Source of the DNA: Cellulophaga sp. HaHa_2_95
Lineage (GTDB): Bacteria > Bacteroidota > Bacteroidia > Flavobacteriales > Flavobacteriaceae
Assembly (NCBI RefSeq): GCF_019278565.1
Contig: NZ_CP058988.1
Coordinates: 1,984,001-2,048,000, forward strand
Reading direction: 5' to 3'
Length of the DNA: 64,000 nucleotides
Below the pieces are notes generated by a model. That model had not been told where the DNA came from, made no database searches, and saw nothing but the letters and a program-made list of their open reading frames with translations. This document shows positions 18,626 through 27,513 of this stretch, piece by piece (positions within the stretch are counted from its first letter, which is position 1; each line of letters starts with the position of its first letter). Made by a program: the position numbers and the translations under genes.

Positions 18626-19393
18626 TTACCTGTTTATATACCTTCTAATACCTATAAAAATAAGAATAAAAACAGAGAAGCTTATAAAGAACGGAACTAT
18701 ATAATGTTTTAAACCAAACACTAGCATTAAGGCAATTAGCAGCAATTGAAAGCCAAGACCAAAAGTAGAGACGGCCGTCATTAACCAATTTGGTAATTTA
18801 CTACTTTTAACGGCATCTCTATCAAGGCTATAAATAATCTTATCAAAAGCACCATAAAGCACTTTGTACATGAAAAATAAGATATTTACATTTTGCTGTT
18901 TTTCTCCAACTAGAGCAATGGGAGTACTGTCTTCGAAAATACGACTTGTGGTATCTCCGTTGTGTTTGTTTCTCAAGATTACATAATAGTAATTGTATAA
19001 GGTTCCTTGCAGTTGAATTCCTATAAATGCTAAAAAGGCATACACTAGTAACCCCTCTGTTACATACCAGATGGTACCAATCAATAAGAGATTCAATAGG
19101 ATGTCTGAAACGGAATCAAGATAGCGGCCAGTATAAGAAGGTGTTTCTTTTATACGCGCCAGTTCGCCATCTGCAGCATCTAGAATAGACTTAAGGATCA
19201 AGAAAAATGCGGTAGCCCAATAATAGTGATGGTAAATACATACAATAGCTATGAGTCCAGAAAAGACAAAAGCAATAGTTACATGAATGGGAGTAAAGGA
19301 TGTGTTTTTTAAGGACTGAGCAATGATTCTAGCACAAGGTCTTCCATAATCAGACAAGTCTAAAAACTGATTCTTCTGAGGTAATTTTGACAT
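18626..19393 (-). CDS. CDP-alcohol phosphatidyltransferase family membrane enzyme
   Basis: 255 aa with about six membrane helices. The full catalytic signature D-G-x2-A-R-x8-G-x3-D-x3-D is present, beginning DAADGELARIKE and ending GRYLDSVSD at about residues 91-117. The four Asp bind divalent metal and the CDP-activated lipid. It transfers a phosphatidyl or related group to an alcohol (for example in PG, PS, PI or ether-lipid synthesis), but the acceptor cannot be read from sequence. A methyltransferase gene follows immediately. Confidence 0.9.
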   Translation of the reverse strand: MSKLPQKNQFLDLSDYGRPCARIIAQSLKNTSFTPIHVTIAFVFSGLIAIVCIYHHYYWATAFFLILKSILDAADGELARIKETPSYTGRYLDSVSDILLNLLLIGTIWYVTEGLLVYAFLAFIGIQLQGTLYNYYYVILRNKHNGDTTSRIFEDSTPIALVGEKQQNVNILFFMYKVLYGAFDKIIYSLDRDAVKSSKLPNWLMTAVSTFGLGFQLLLIALMLVFGLKHYIVPFFISFSVFILIFIGIRRYINR

Positions 19394-19504
19394 TTAAAGA
19401 GTCGCACTTGAGAAGAGAAACCAATAACGGAAACACGCTTGCTTGGTTCACTTTTCAAAGCGGTGGTGGCAAAAGTAACATTAATTTAACATTTTCTAAA
19501 AGTT

Positions 19505-19918
19505 TCATCGTGTTTTAATCCCCATTCTGCCACCCAACCATGCCATTGGAATGTAAGCCACCAAAATATCTACAATGGTAAACCATGCAGGGGACGGGAG
19601 CATATAGGTATTGGCGACTCCGCCTATCAAGAAAAAAACACCAATAATTAATGCTGCTTCCACGCGGTAGGTGACCGCTATTTTGGCAGTAGCAAATGCA
19701 CCAACTAAAGTTCCTAACGCATGAGCTAAGAAAGGCATCAAAAAATGTTTGGGGGTAAATAAATGCATGGAAGCTTTTAAGCCTTCCATAGTAGTCACAT
19801 CAACATCGGTTGGTGGGGGAATAATGAAACCGCTACTCATAATAATTCCCATATTTACCATACTACCGATGAGTATTCCAGCAGCTACGGCTAGAATATT
19901 CCTTAAGGTCGGATTCAT
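19505..19918 (-). CDS. Small four-helix integral membrane protein
   Basis: 137 aa with four predicted membrane helices: ILAVAAGILIGSMVNMGIIM, HFLMPFLAHALGTLVGAF, AALIIGVFFLIGGVAN and FTIVDILVAYIPMAWLGG. Small Gly residues dominate the helix faces and the C-terminus is basic. Similar uncharacterised proteins are common in Flavobacteriia. No function can be assigned. It stands alone on the minus strand with gaps of about 110-140 bp on either side. Confidence 0.7.
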   Translation of the reverse strand: MNPTLRNILAVAAGILIGSMVNMGIIMSSGFIIPPPTDVDVTTMEGLKASMHLFTPKHFLMPFLAHALGTLVGAFATAKIAVTYRVEAALIIGVFFLIGGVANTYMLPSPAWFTIVDILVAYIPMAWLGGRMGIKTR

Positions 19919-20056
19919 ACAAATGGTTTTTTTTGGTTATTCTTTTTATAAGATACTGATTTTTTTGCTAAAGAGGAAGAGAACAGACCTACCATCTCGC
20001 GCAGTAGGTTTATTTTTCAGATATATTTTTTGTTAAAGCACTTGGTAGCTTTCTAG

Positions 20057-21049
20057 CTATTCTACACGCATATTCTCAAGAGTCAAACGTAAGACGCTGG
20101 TTAATTCCCCTTCTATTGTTTCAGCATCTGCATTCATAGGGATATTTTTGCTAGGAGTAAGTACTGTAATGCCCGTATCACTAATTTGATAATTTGTATT
20201 CTTACGGGTAAATGTTAAGGTGTTTTTATCTTTATGGTAAATAAAATCCTCGTCATAGAAAAGTTCTACTTTATTTTCTTTGTCGGTGAAGACATAGTAT
20301 AGTTGATTTGAAAAGGCATGAACCAAACTCATTTTTTTGCCGTTTTTAAATTGAAAGGAAAAGATGGTTTGTATGTCAAAGCCACTATCTGGTAAAGTAC
20401 TATACTTGGTTTCTACCATTTGATTATTTACCCGTACTTTTTCTACATAATCTAACAGCATACCATTGGGGTTCATAGATTCTTCACTTATTTTAACAGC
20501 AATGGGTTTATTATCTTGGACTTTAAATTCAGAAAATTGATGCCAGCAACAACCACTTTTGGTCATGGTGTGTATAGTTTTAGTTTTTTCCGCTATTTGA
20601 AACATGCCACAATATTCATAAGAAAGCCTTGTAAATTCAGGACTGTGAACAAAAGTCTGATGCTCTTGCAGGTAAATTTGATAGGAAGGCCCGCCGTAGC
20701 AACTATTACGCCCATCCATAAAGGCAACATCTTCTAGCCCATCAAAATTAAAATCTTGAAAAATCAGAAAGTTTTGGCGGTCATAAGGCAGTAAAACAGC
20801 ATTAGTATTGTCTTCCGTATTATCTTCAGTTTCAATAATCAGTTCATCACTTTCTATAAATAACACTTGTTTGTTAGTCGTGTTGTTTACAATAGAAAAG
20901 CTTCCTTTTTTAAAGTCGTTATTTTCAAAACCATGTTCAATTTCTATAGTAGCCTTGTAGGTGGTCGAAAAATCACTTATCGTATAGGTACGTTGTGCTA
21001 GCGTTAATACCGGTAAAATTCCAAGAAGTAGTAGTAAAGGTTTTTTCAT
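20057..21049 (-). CDS. Secreted protein with FG-GAP/XAC2610-like segment, function unknown
   Basis: 330 aa from the ATG at 21049, chosen because it directly precedes a good signal peptide (MKKPLLLLLGILPVLTLAQ); an upstream in-frame ATG would add 14 polar residues. The mature part is beta-rich. It contains IFQDFNFDGLEDVAFMDGRN, an Asp-rich FG-GAP/calcium-like loop also seen in XAC2610-type proteins, followed by CYGGPSYQIYL and a Cys pair (SGCCWHQFSEF). It is probably periplasmic. The upstream gene for a PD40 propeller protein ends 45 bp before it, suggesting an operon. Confidence 0.65.
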   Translation of the reverse strand: MKKPLLLLLGILPVLTLAQRTYTISDFSTTYKATIEIEHGFENNDFKKGSFSIVNNTTNKQVLFIESDELIIETEDNTEDNTNAVLLPYDRQNFLIFQDFNFDGLEDVAFMDGRNSCYGGPSYQIYLQEHQTFVHSPEFTRLSYEYCGMFQIAEKTKTIHTMTKSGCCWHQFSEFKVQDNKPIAVKISEESMNPNGMLLDYVEKVRVNNQMVETKYSTLPDSGFDIQTIFSFQFKNGKKMSLVHAFSNQLYYVFTDKENKVELFYDEDFIYHKDKNTLTFTRKNTNYQISDTGITVLTPSKNIPMNADAETIEGELTSVLRLTLENMRVE

Positions 21050-21094
21050 TTTGGCGGTGCAATTTTTAAAGGGTAAACAATGATCCCTCAATTC

Positions 21095-22024
21095 TTAATC
21101 TATTTTTAAATGTACTTGGTAAATTTTGCTCAAGCCATTTTTACTATCTTCTAGATAGGTTTTAAATGTAGCCATTGATTCAAACGCTTTAGGTGTAAGT
21201 GCATTTCGTTTGCTCGTAAAATATAATTGCTGATGTTGTGCATCATAAAAAGGGCAATAGTCCATGTATTTAGTATTGATAGGAATTCCTAGATTCTTCG
21301 CTGGTTGCCAAACGCCGTTACTATCTTTTTTTGCAAGATAAAGGTCGCCACTTCCTTGTCCATCAGTTTCGTTGTACCTAGAAAAGATTATAAAATCTTC
21401 TTTCTCAGCAATGAAGGCATTAAATTCGTAGCCAGCGCTATTAATGTTTTCATTCAATAAAACGGGTTTAGAATACTTGCCATTTTCCCAAGTGCACAGG
21501 TATAGATCATCTTCACCTAAACCTTCGGGGGCAACCATAGTGAAATACAAATTATCGTTCTTACTTACAGACGGGTAAAATTCATCTAGGGCAGAATTTA
21601 CGGGAGCTCCTAGATTTTTAGGACTAGACCATTCTGCGGTATTATTTTTTCGATCTACATACCAAATATCAAAATCTTTTTTGTCTTCCGTAGTGTTTTC
21701 TAAAGGCCGGTCTGAAACAAAGAATAATCTGTTATTATCATAGGAAAGGAAAGGTTCTAGGTATTTATAGGCAGCATTAAGAGGTAGTAATTCTGGTGCA
21801 GACCATCCCTTTTTTTCTTTTTTAATATAGGCGAGTTGTGAGAGTTCTTGACCAGGGCTCTGTACTGTAAAAAAAGCCTCTTGTCCGTCTTTTGAAAGAC
21901 AAAAATCACGCACATTCGTAAATTCATTCAATACCGCATCAAATGGAGTAATAGCAGCTTCTGTCTGCGCAAAAAGTGCTGAGGTTATCAAGAGAGATAG
22001 TATAAAGAGTCCGTTATTCATCAT
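21095..22024 (-). CDS. Secreted PD40/TolB-like beta-propeller protein
   Basis: 309 aa with a signal peptide (ending ALFAQ). PD40 (WD40-like) repeats are visible: KYLEPFLSYDNNRLFFVSDRP, NLGAPVNSALDEFYPSVSKN, LYFTMVAPEG, FIIFSRYNETDGQGSGDLYLA and PFYDAQHQQLYFTSKRN. The arrangement matches the propeller of TolB and of Bacteroidota OmpA-linked proteins, but no OmpA domain is attached. It is probably a periplasmic binding or scaffold protein. It is likely cotranscribed with the next minus-strand gene. Confidence 0.8.
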   Translation of the reverse strand: MMNNGLFILSLLITSALFAQTEAAITPFDAVLNEFTNVRDFCLSKDGQEAFFTVQSPGQELSQLAYIKKEKKGWSAPELLPLNAAYKYLEPFLSYDNNRLFFVSDRPLENTTEDKKDFDIWYVDRKNNTAEWSSPKNLGAPVNSALDEFYPSVSKNDNLYFTMVAPEGLGEDDLYLCTWENGKYSKPVLLNENINSAGYEFNAFIAEKEDFIIFSRYNETDGQGSGDLYLAKKDSNGVWQPAKNLGIPINTKYMDYCPFYDAQHQQLYFTSKRNALTPKAFESMATFKTYLEDSKNGLSKIYQVHLKID

Positions 22025-22146
22025 GCTTTAAAGGTAACGGTTTTGTCTCATTTGGGCTTTGCAAATTAAGATTTGCCAAGGAGTACTTTTACTCTTTAGC
22101 ATAGTTGCACTAGCAGTACTGCAGTATATGGAGTACTATAGAACGG

Positions 22147-22701
22147 TTATTTTAATTTAAGGATGCTCATTTTTCCTGCGGCATACAATTCTGATAAGGA
22201 TACTTTTTTTCCTTCAAAGACTGGTAAAGAACCATCAAAAGTGATTCCTTTTTCCGTAATAAACCTATAATTATCACGGTCTTGAAGAATCCCCAGATTA
22301 TCTATCGTTAAAGGTACTTTTTCAACATAACTAATGGCATTTAGTTTATAAGCTTCTTCTAAGGTAATAGGATTGTCTAAATAAGAAAAGAACAATTTTG
22401 TACCACCACCAGGCTTGCCAAACCAGGGCATTGCTTCTCCCGATTTTATTTTTATGCCCTCGGGAATTTGATTGATCATAAACACCTGTTTTTCAAAACT
22501 ATCAAATTCATCAGGAAGTGATTTCCGTTCAAAAGGTTCCTTTTCATACCAAAAATAAACTGCTTGGTTCTGCCATGAAGGATCATGCTTGTCTTCTACC
22601 GCTTCGGGGTTGTGGTAATGCATCAGAAGATCTGCACCTAGATTAAAGGTGAGAATCGACTCATTAATCAACCAATCAAATTTTTTAGCATCAAATTTCA
22701 T
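22147..22701 (-). CDS. TNT/DUF4237-like domain protein (possible NAD glycohydrolase fold)
   Basis: 184 aa with no signal peptide. The middle contains IKSGEAMPWFGKPGGGTKL, strongly reminiscent of the APWFGQPGGGxQ block of the TNT (tuberculosis necrotizing toxin, DUF4237) NAD+ glycohydrolase domain. It is followed by a LxNAISYVEKVPL strand. In the motif the usual Gln is Lys here (GGGTK), so activity may be lost or changed. The N-terminal half matches no family I recognise. No toxin delivery domain and no obvious immunity gene lies beside it, so it may be a domesticated or cytosolic relative. The call rests on one motif. Confidence 0.5.
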   Translation of the reverse strand: MKFDAKKFDWLINESILTFNLGADLLMHYHNPEAVEDKHDPSWQNQAVYFWYEKEPFERKSLPDEFDSFEKQVFMINQIPEGIKIKSGEAMPWFGKPGGGTKLFFSYLDNPITLEEAYKLNAISYVEKVPLTIDNLGILQDRDNYRFITEKGITFDGSLPVFEGKKVSLSELYAAGKMSILKLK

Positions 22702-22873
22702 AGTATTCTTTCAATGTTTTAAGTGCGTAACCACGCATTATTAGTGATAAAACTATCCATTTAAAGCTATAGTTGCTATAAAAATAGAAAAATTCGGGAG
22801 ATATGATCAACTACTGGGATACTAGTTTTTTCCAAATTTCCCTATACTCTTATTGCTTATCAATCTTTTTAAT

Positions 22874-23494
22874 TTAGCTCTTCATGAGTTCCATTAAAGC
22901 TTTATCTACATGATGCGTACAAGCAATTTTAATTCTCTTTTCTTCTTTTTCTAAAGTACTCGCAGAAATTTCAGTGCTATAATCTTGATTAGAGATCTTT
23001 TTAATCAGCTTATTATTTTTGAAATAAAAGTGATTTTCTATTTTAGCTAAGGCTTCATTTTTAGGAGATTCTTTTTCTATAACTAGAATGGTCTCCATAG
23101 TCTCACTCATGTAGATTTCAAAGTCGTTTTTTGTGGTTTCATCCTCATTTTTTACTGCAATTAATATGGGGATACTTTCTGCAGAATTATAAACGGTTAA
23201 ATGCTCATTACCATTTACTACATTAAGTTTAAAACCTGGATGCTCTTGCCAAAAGGCATAATCTATTTGTTCGTAGATATCAATAATGGCTTTAATTTCA
23301 GGAGCGACCTCATTCTTATAAGAAAAATTGTTTTGGGGCCCGAGAGCTTCAAGAGCGGCTAGGTCCTCTAGCGCTTTATCTCTTTTATTTAGTTCTTCCT
23401 GTACAGATTTTAATGGTATGTTTTGTTTTGGCGCTCGTTCATTACATGAGAATGCTAATGCAAGGCATGATAGTAGTAGGGTTTTTTTAATCAT
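22874..23494 (-). CDS. Lipoprotein of unknown function
   Basis: 206 aa with a lipoprotein signal (LALAFSC, Cys17). The mature protein is mixed alpha/beta, starting with a charged helical segment (VQEELNKRDKALEDLAALEA). The end is basic and carries a lone Cys (IKIACTHHVDKALMELM). No family is recognised. It lies 26 bp upstream of the following minus-strand gene's position in the cluster, after an LRR-like membrane protein gene, and may be cotranscribed with that gene. Outer- or inner-membrane anchoring is predicted. Confidence 0.55.
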   Translation of the reverse strand: MIKKTLLLSCLALAFSCNERAPKQNIPLKSVQEELNKRDKALEDLAALEALGPQNNFSYKNEVAPEIKAIIDIYEQIDYAFWQEHPGFKLNVVNGNEHLTVYNSAESIPILIAVKNEDETTKNDFEIYMSETMETILVIEKESPKNEALAKIENHFYFKNNKLIKKISNQDYSTEISASTLEKEEKRIKIACTHHVDKALMELMKS

Positions 23495-23520
23495 TGGTTT
23501 ATTAATTTGGGGTGTGGTTC

Positions 23521-24141
23521 TTAGTGTATGATTTCAAGGTTTGTGTTGGCTTTTAAGGTTTTAATTTTAGCAGTAGAAATAGGGTTGTTGCTTAGAATAA
23601 TTGTGGTTAAACTGTCCATTTTTGAGAGTTGAGTGAGATCTATCTCCGTTATATTATTGTAGGTGAAGTCCATCCGCTTTAGATTTTTCATCTTCCAAAC
23701 AATTTCAGGAATCTGGTTGAGGTAATTATTACTGAAATCTGCCGAAACATAGTCTTGTAATTTTTCTTCTCCAGTAATTCTTAGACTTGATTCTAATTGT
23801 TTTAAAGTACTCGTTGTACTAGAGGTCATGGTGTAGTCTCCCGTACTAAGCGTTTTAGAAACTAAAGTAAATTGGTCTGTTTTGTTATTGTATTCGTTTC
23901 CTAGGTTGGGTTTTACATAGAATTGAAACAAAATAAAGCCCCCGAAAATAATAAGTCCTATGCCTAAAAAGCCATAAAAAATTCTAGCACCATCTACGCC
24001 TAAGACATTTTGAATAATTCTATGTTTTAGTTTTCGATGCGAATAGTCTTTATGCTTATTTTTAATGGAGGCATAGATGGTATAGCCACCAGCGAGTAGC
24101 GCAATTATGGCGAGTAAGAGCAGTACGGTTTTCGGTTCCAT
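23521..24141 (-). CDS. Membrane protein with short leucine-rich-repeat tail
   Basis: 206 aa. Two membrane helices lie at about 4-24 (TVLLLLAIIALLAGGYTIYA) and 55-78 (IFYGFLGIGLIIFGGFILF). They are followed by a soluble region with two to three LRR-type units near the C-terminus: LNQIPEIVWKMKNLKRMDF, NNITEIDLTQLSKMDSLTTI and LSNNPISTAKIKTLK. LRRs mediate protein contacts, and this number is small. No specific family is recognised. The downstream lipoprotein gene starts 26 bp after its stop, suggesting an operon. Confidence 0.6.
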   Translation of the reverse strand: MEPKTVLLLLAIIALLAGGYTIYASIKNKHKDYSHRKLKHRIIQNVLGVDGARIFYGFLGIGLIIFGGFILFQFYVKPNLGNEYNNKTDQFTLVSKTLSTGDYTMTSSTTSTLKQLESSLRITGEEKLQDYVSADFSNNYLNQIPEIVWKMKNLKRMDFTYNNITEIDLTQLSKMDSLTTIILSNNPISTAKIKTLKANTNLEIIH

Positions 24142-24266
24142 AAATTATGTGTTTTAACGCAATGACACCAAATGATTGGACGTTATTCGTCTTCGCAAAT
24201 AAGGTGTTCCTATTTGATGATCTATAATTTTAACGCAAAACTTCGTATTAAATTCTATACAAGACA

Positions 24267-25076
24267 CTATTTAGTCGCAGTATCCACTGGAAATAATTTC
24301 TTGAATCGCTCTGGGAAATTAGCTGTTAAGTTCATTTCTTTTTCCGTAAACGGATGAATGAACTGCAAGGAGTAGGCGTGTAGGTACATGCCTTTACCAT
24401 TCAAAATTAAGGATGCTGTGCCATATTCTTTATCTCCTAAAATGGGGTTTCCAATACTAGCAAGGTGTTTGCGCAATTGATGCCTTCGTCCTGTTTTAGG
24501 ATCTAACTGTACTAAATTAAGCATACCAAAGCGTTCAGAAGGCGCGGATGCTATCACGGAGTATGTAGAGCAAGATGGTTTGTCATCTATTGTAGTGCTT
24601 ATTTCTCCTTCCGCATTCATAGTGCCTATGGTTACGGCAAAGTAGGTTTTAGCTACTTTTTTATCTTCAAACATCTTGTTTAAAGCACGGATGCTACTGC
24701 TTGTTTTTCCAGCTAATAAAATACCGGTGGTAGCATAGTCTAAGCGATGCACTGGTTGTGGTTTTGTAGCATCAGGGAGGGCGCTAGGACTAAGATTTTG
24801 CACCAGTGCATTCGCAATGGTTTTAAAGCTATTACCGCTTACTAAAATACCTGCTGGTTTGTAAATAATGGCCAAATAATCATCTTCAAACAGGACCTTT
24901 AAGGGGAAAATTAATGTTTTGCTCGCAGTAGTTTTTTTAGGAATGAATAATTCTATACGCTCGCCGCCATGAATAAAGGTAGCGGTAGTTGCTACGGTAC
25001 CATTAATAGTAATGTACTTTTTTTTGATCGCTTTTTTTAAGGCAGATTTGGTCAAGGCAGCACTAAATATTCCCAC
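24267..25076 (-). CDS. RluA-family pseudouridine synthase
   Basis: At least 269 aa. An S4-like RNA-binding segment (about 10-45, LKKAIKKKYITINGTVA) precedes the RluA catalytic domain. The motif PVHRLDYATTGILLAGKT (about 115-132) carries the catalytic Asp, and LDPKTGRRHQLRKHLASIGN is the conserved RluA block. It isomerises uridine to pseudouridine in rRNA or tRNA. The GTG at 25076 is the nearest usual start, but family-like coding continues upstream in frame (QEYGVGIF preceded by ETHTVPPR) to about 25142 with no ATG, GTG or TTG. Translation may start at an ATT (25142 or 25151), or the 5' end is altered. Confidence 0.85.
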   Translation of the reverse strand: MGIFSAALTKSALKKAIKKKYITINGTVATTATFIHGGERIELFIPKKTTASKTLIFPLKVLFEDDYLAIIYKPAGILVSGNSFKTIANALVQNLSPSALPDATKPQPVHRLDYATTGILLAGKTSSSIRALNKMFEDKKVAKTYFAVTIGTMNAEGEISTTIDDKPSCSTYSVIASAPSERFGMLNLVQLDPKTGRRHQLRKHLASIGNPILGDKEYGTASLILNGKGMYLHAYSLQFIHPFTEKEMNLTANFPERFKKLFPVDTATK

Positions 25077-25212
25077 GCCATATTCTTGAAACCGAATAGG
25101 AGTAGCGCGTGGTGGGACGGTATGGGTTTCTGTTGGTGTAATTCTAAAAATTATTTATGGGTCTAAGGTACCGCTAATTAAAAAAAATGATAGGCATAGA
25201 ACCTGCTTATTT

Positions 25213-25956
25213 TTATTCTAATTTGAGTATGTAATTATTAAAATAATAAGGGATACTATCTTTGTATTGAGCTTTTGATTCCGGAATATTTCTGATTGCT
25301 TGCCTGGTTTTAGGGTCCATTTCCGTCAGAAATTCATTAAGATGATTTTTCTCTTGTTTATAGATTGAATCATTCAACATTAAAGAGTCTTGGACGGGTT
25401 CAATTTTTTTTCTATAAAATTCTTTTTCGAAATTTTCTCCAATTAGCCAAAAAATAATATTCCCATCATTGGCAATACCAAGAAGAAATTCCAATCCCAT
25501 ATTAGGGTTATTATTCTCTTTAGTATTGATAATTTTCAATAACTTATGTTCTTCTGCATAGTTAAAAACCTGTGCTATTTCTTTTTTTGGTAAAAAGATG
25601 CTGTCCGTATATTGCTTTTTGGTTCTCAAATCAAAATACTTTATAAATATACCTTGAGGTAAAAATTTAGGTTCATTATTATGTTTTACCAAATAAGGTT
25701 TACTTGTCCAATAGGAATGAAAACCATTTAGTTCATTGTCTCCCGATATGAAATTTAATTTAGTACTGTCAGTATCATTTTCAATAAAATATGAATTGTT
25801 TAACTCTAAAATGGGATACTCTGAAGGATGAGATTCTGAAAAGACATAATAATATTTTCCTGAATTCTGAATTGCAGTGTTTTTGGCTATAATTAAACCG
25901 ATTAGGACCAATGTAATTGTTGTAAAAACAATATTTAAGAGGTGTTTTTTCTTCAT
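25213..25956 (-). CDS. Membrane-anchored protein of unknown function
   Basis: 247 aa from the ATG at 25956, preferred because it begins a clean signal anchor (MKKKHLLNIVFTTITLVLIG) and leaves one base after the upstream gene's stop; the more upstream ATG would overlap that gene by 56 bp. One N-terminal membrane helix is followed by a soluble, Asn/Lys-rich domain. No family recognised. It is tightly linked, and probably translationally coupled, to the small membrane protein gene just upstream. Confidence 0.6.
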   Translation of the reverse strand: MKKKHLLNIVFTTITLVLIGLIIAKNTAIQNSGKYYYVFSESHPSEYPILELNNSYFIENDTDSTKLNFISGDNELNGFHSYWTSKPYLVKHNNEPKFLPQGIFIKYFDLRTKKQYTDSIFLPKKEIAQVFNYAEEHKLLKIINTKENNNPNMGLEFLLGIANDGNIIFWLIGENFEKEFYRKKIEPVQDSLMLNDSIYKQEKNHLNEFLTEMDPKTRQAIRNIPESKAQYKDSIPYYFNNYILKLE

Positions 25957-25957
25957 A

Positions 25958-26284
25958 TTAAATCTGATATTTGAACTGAGATAAAAATTGATATTCAATA
26001 TGAGCAATTGCATAGAGAATTAGCACAAAAATTAAAATCCAAAAAGATAGTTTTTTGTAACCCTGTCTGTAAAAAATTACATAAGCCAAAATGGAGAAAA
26101 ATAGATATTTTTTTAGGTTTAACTGTATTAGATTCATTTGATTTGAAGCGATGTATCCCGTGTAGAGGTAAAAATTTAATAATATATAATTGATGACGAT
26201 TAGAACTATAGATAAAACTTTATTACCATAAGTTTTTGTTAGATCAGTTACATTAGCTTCACTAGTATTTTTAGTTGTAGTCAT
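25958..26284 (-). CDS. Small three-helix membrane protein
   Basis: 108 aa with three predicted membrane helices: VLSIVLIVINYILLNFYLY, YLFFSILAYVIFY and LSFWILIFVLILYAIAHI. The N-terminus (about 1-20) is polar. No family recognised. The stop codon lies one base before the start of the next minus-strand gene, so the two products are likely made together and may interact in the inner membrane. Confidence 0.6.
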   Translation of the reverse strand: MTTTKNTSEANVTDLTKTYGNKVLSIVLIVINYILLNFYLYTGYIASNQMNLIQLNLKKYLFFSILAYVIFYRQGYKKLSFWILIFVLILYAIAHIEYQFLSQFKYQI

Positions 26285-26375
26285 TTAAAGTTAGTTTATT
26301 AACGTATCGTAGGTTACCAATAATACTTATATGCTCAAAATCTATATAAACAAAAAATTATAAGCAGATTACAGT

Positions 26376-27278
26376 TTAAGAATTAGGTTCATCTAGAGCC
26401 AAATTTTCGTCATCAAGTACCATTTCATGCGCTACATTTTCGTGTAATTCCTTTAATAACGAATACGTGAAAGCCATATTATTTTCTTTGCTGCGTCTTG
26501 CCCAAAAACAGTAGGTATTAATAAGTCTACTGTCTACAGTAGACCTAGTGTTTTCATAATAGGTAGTGTAGTTTTCATCACTTAAAATCGCTCTAATTTC
26601 ATCCGTAGTTTTTTCTGAAATTGTATTTTGAAAGGCTTCATAGCTTTCTTCATAATCGTACTCATTGGTAGCATTTTCGGCTATTTTATATATGGTAGCT
26701 AAAAAGTCTTTATCATCTTTTATATCTTCATACGATAATAATAGGCCTTTAACCGAGGCATAGGCGCCAGAAGCTTTATACAGGTTATTTTTTCTTAATA
26801 AAGAATATGCCATTTCTTTTAGTTCTGGAGTACACAACTTTTCTAAAGATTCAGGACTCCTATCAATTTTAGAAACCATATGAACTACGAAACTTGATTC
26901 AGAATCAAAAATATCTAGGACATCATGAGAGGCAGGGTAGAGTACGTTACTATTTTCAATACCTCTATAGACATCATATTCTTTTAGATTAAAGTCATCA
27001 AAGAAATATTGAACTAGCTTTCTATTGTTTAAAGAAAACCAAGAAGTGCCTTCCAAAAGAAATAAAAGCTTATCCTTATCCAGATAATAGGTCTCTCGTT
27101 CATTCTTGAAATAATCTTGAAATCCAATCAAACCTTGATTAAAATTCTTTAAGGAATCTATTAGTATTTGTTGGTCTTTGGTTTCTTGTTTTAGTTTAGC
27201 TATTTCGGCTTTAGTTGCTTTAGATTGGCAGGAGAGTAGGCCTAAAATAAATAGTACTACACTTATCTTTTTAATCAT
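26376..27278 (-). CDS. Lipoprotein of unknown function with coiled-coil start
   Basis: 300 aa with a lipoprotein signal (ILGLLSC, Cys17). A short coiled coil follows (AEIAKLKQETKDQQILIDSL), then a largely helical domain. The C-terminus is acidic (DDENLALDEPNS). No family is recognised. It stands alone on the minus strand, with about 235 bp separating it from the divergent bestrophin gene; both promoters probably lie in that gap. Confidence 0.6.
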   Translation of the reverse strand: MIKKISVVLFILGLLSCQSKATKAEIAKLKQETKDQQILIDSLKNFNQGLIGFQDYFKNERETYYLDKDKLLFLLEGTSWFSLNNRKLVQYFFDDFNLKEYDVYRGIENSNVLYPASHDVLDIFDSESSFVVHMVSKIDRSPESLEKLCTPELKEMAYSLLRKNNLYKASGAYASVKGLLLSYEDIKDDKDFLATIYKIAENATNEYDYEESYEAFQNTISEKTTDEIRAILSDENYTTYYENTRSTVDSRLINTYCFWARRSKENNMAFTYSLLKELHENVAHEMVLDDENLALDEPNS

Positions 27279-27513
27279 TTGGGGAGATTTAATAGGGTTG
27301 TGTGGTTATAAGTAACAATGGTTTGCTATAAATAACGTCGTGTAGAAAAAAATAGTATATAATGCATTTTAGTGCTTCCAAAGTTTCAATGCAATTAGAT
27401 GCTTAGCCGTTAGAACTCAGCTTTGGTAATTTGAAGCCTGTTATTTTTTTTAATTTATATACCATATCGTTTTAACATTCTCTAATTTTACAGCTCAACA
27501 TATTTATTGTTTC

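Noticed and set aside
25958..26013. Overlap of the 266-aa frame with the upstream small membrane protein gene
   Set aside because: Removed by choosing the ATG at 25956, which begins a clean membrane anchor and leaves one base between the genes.
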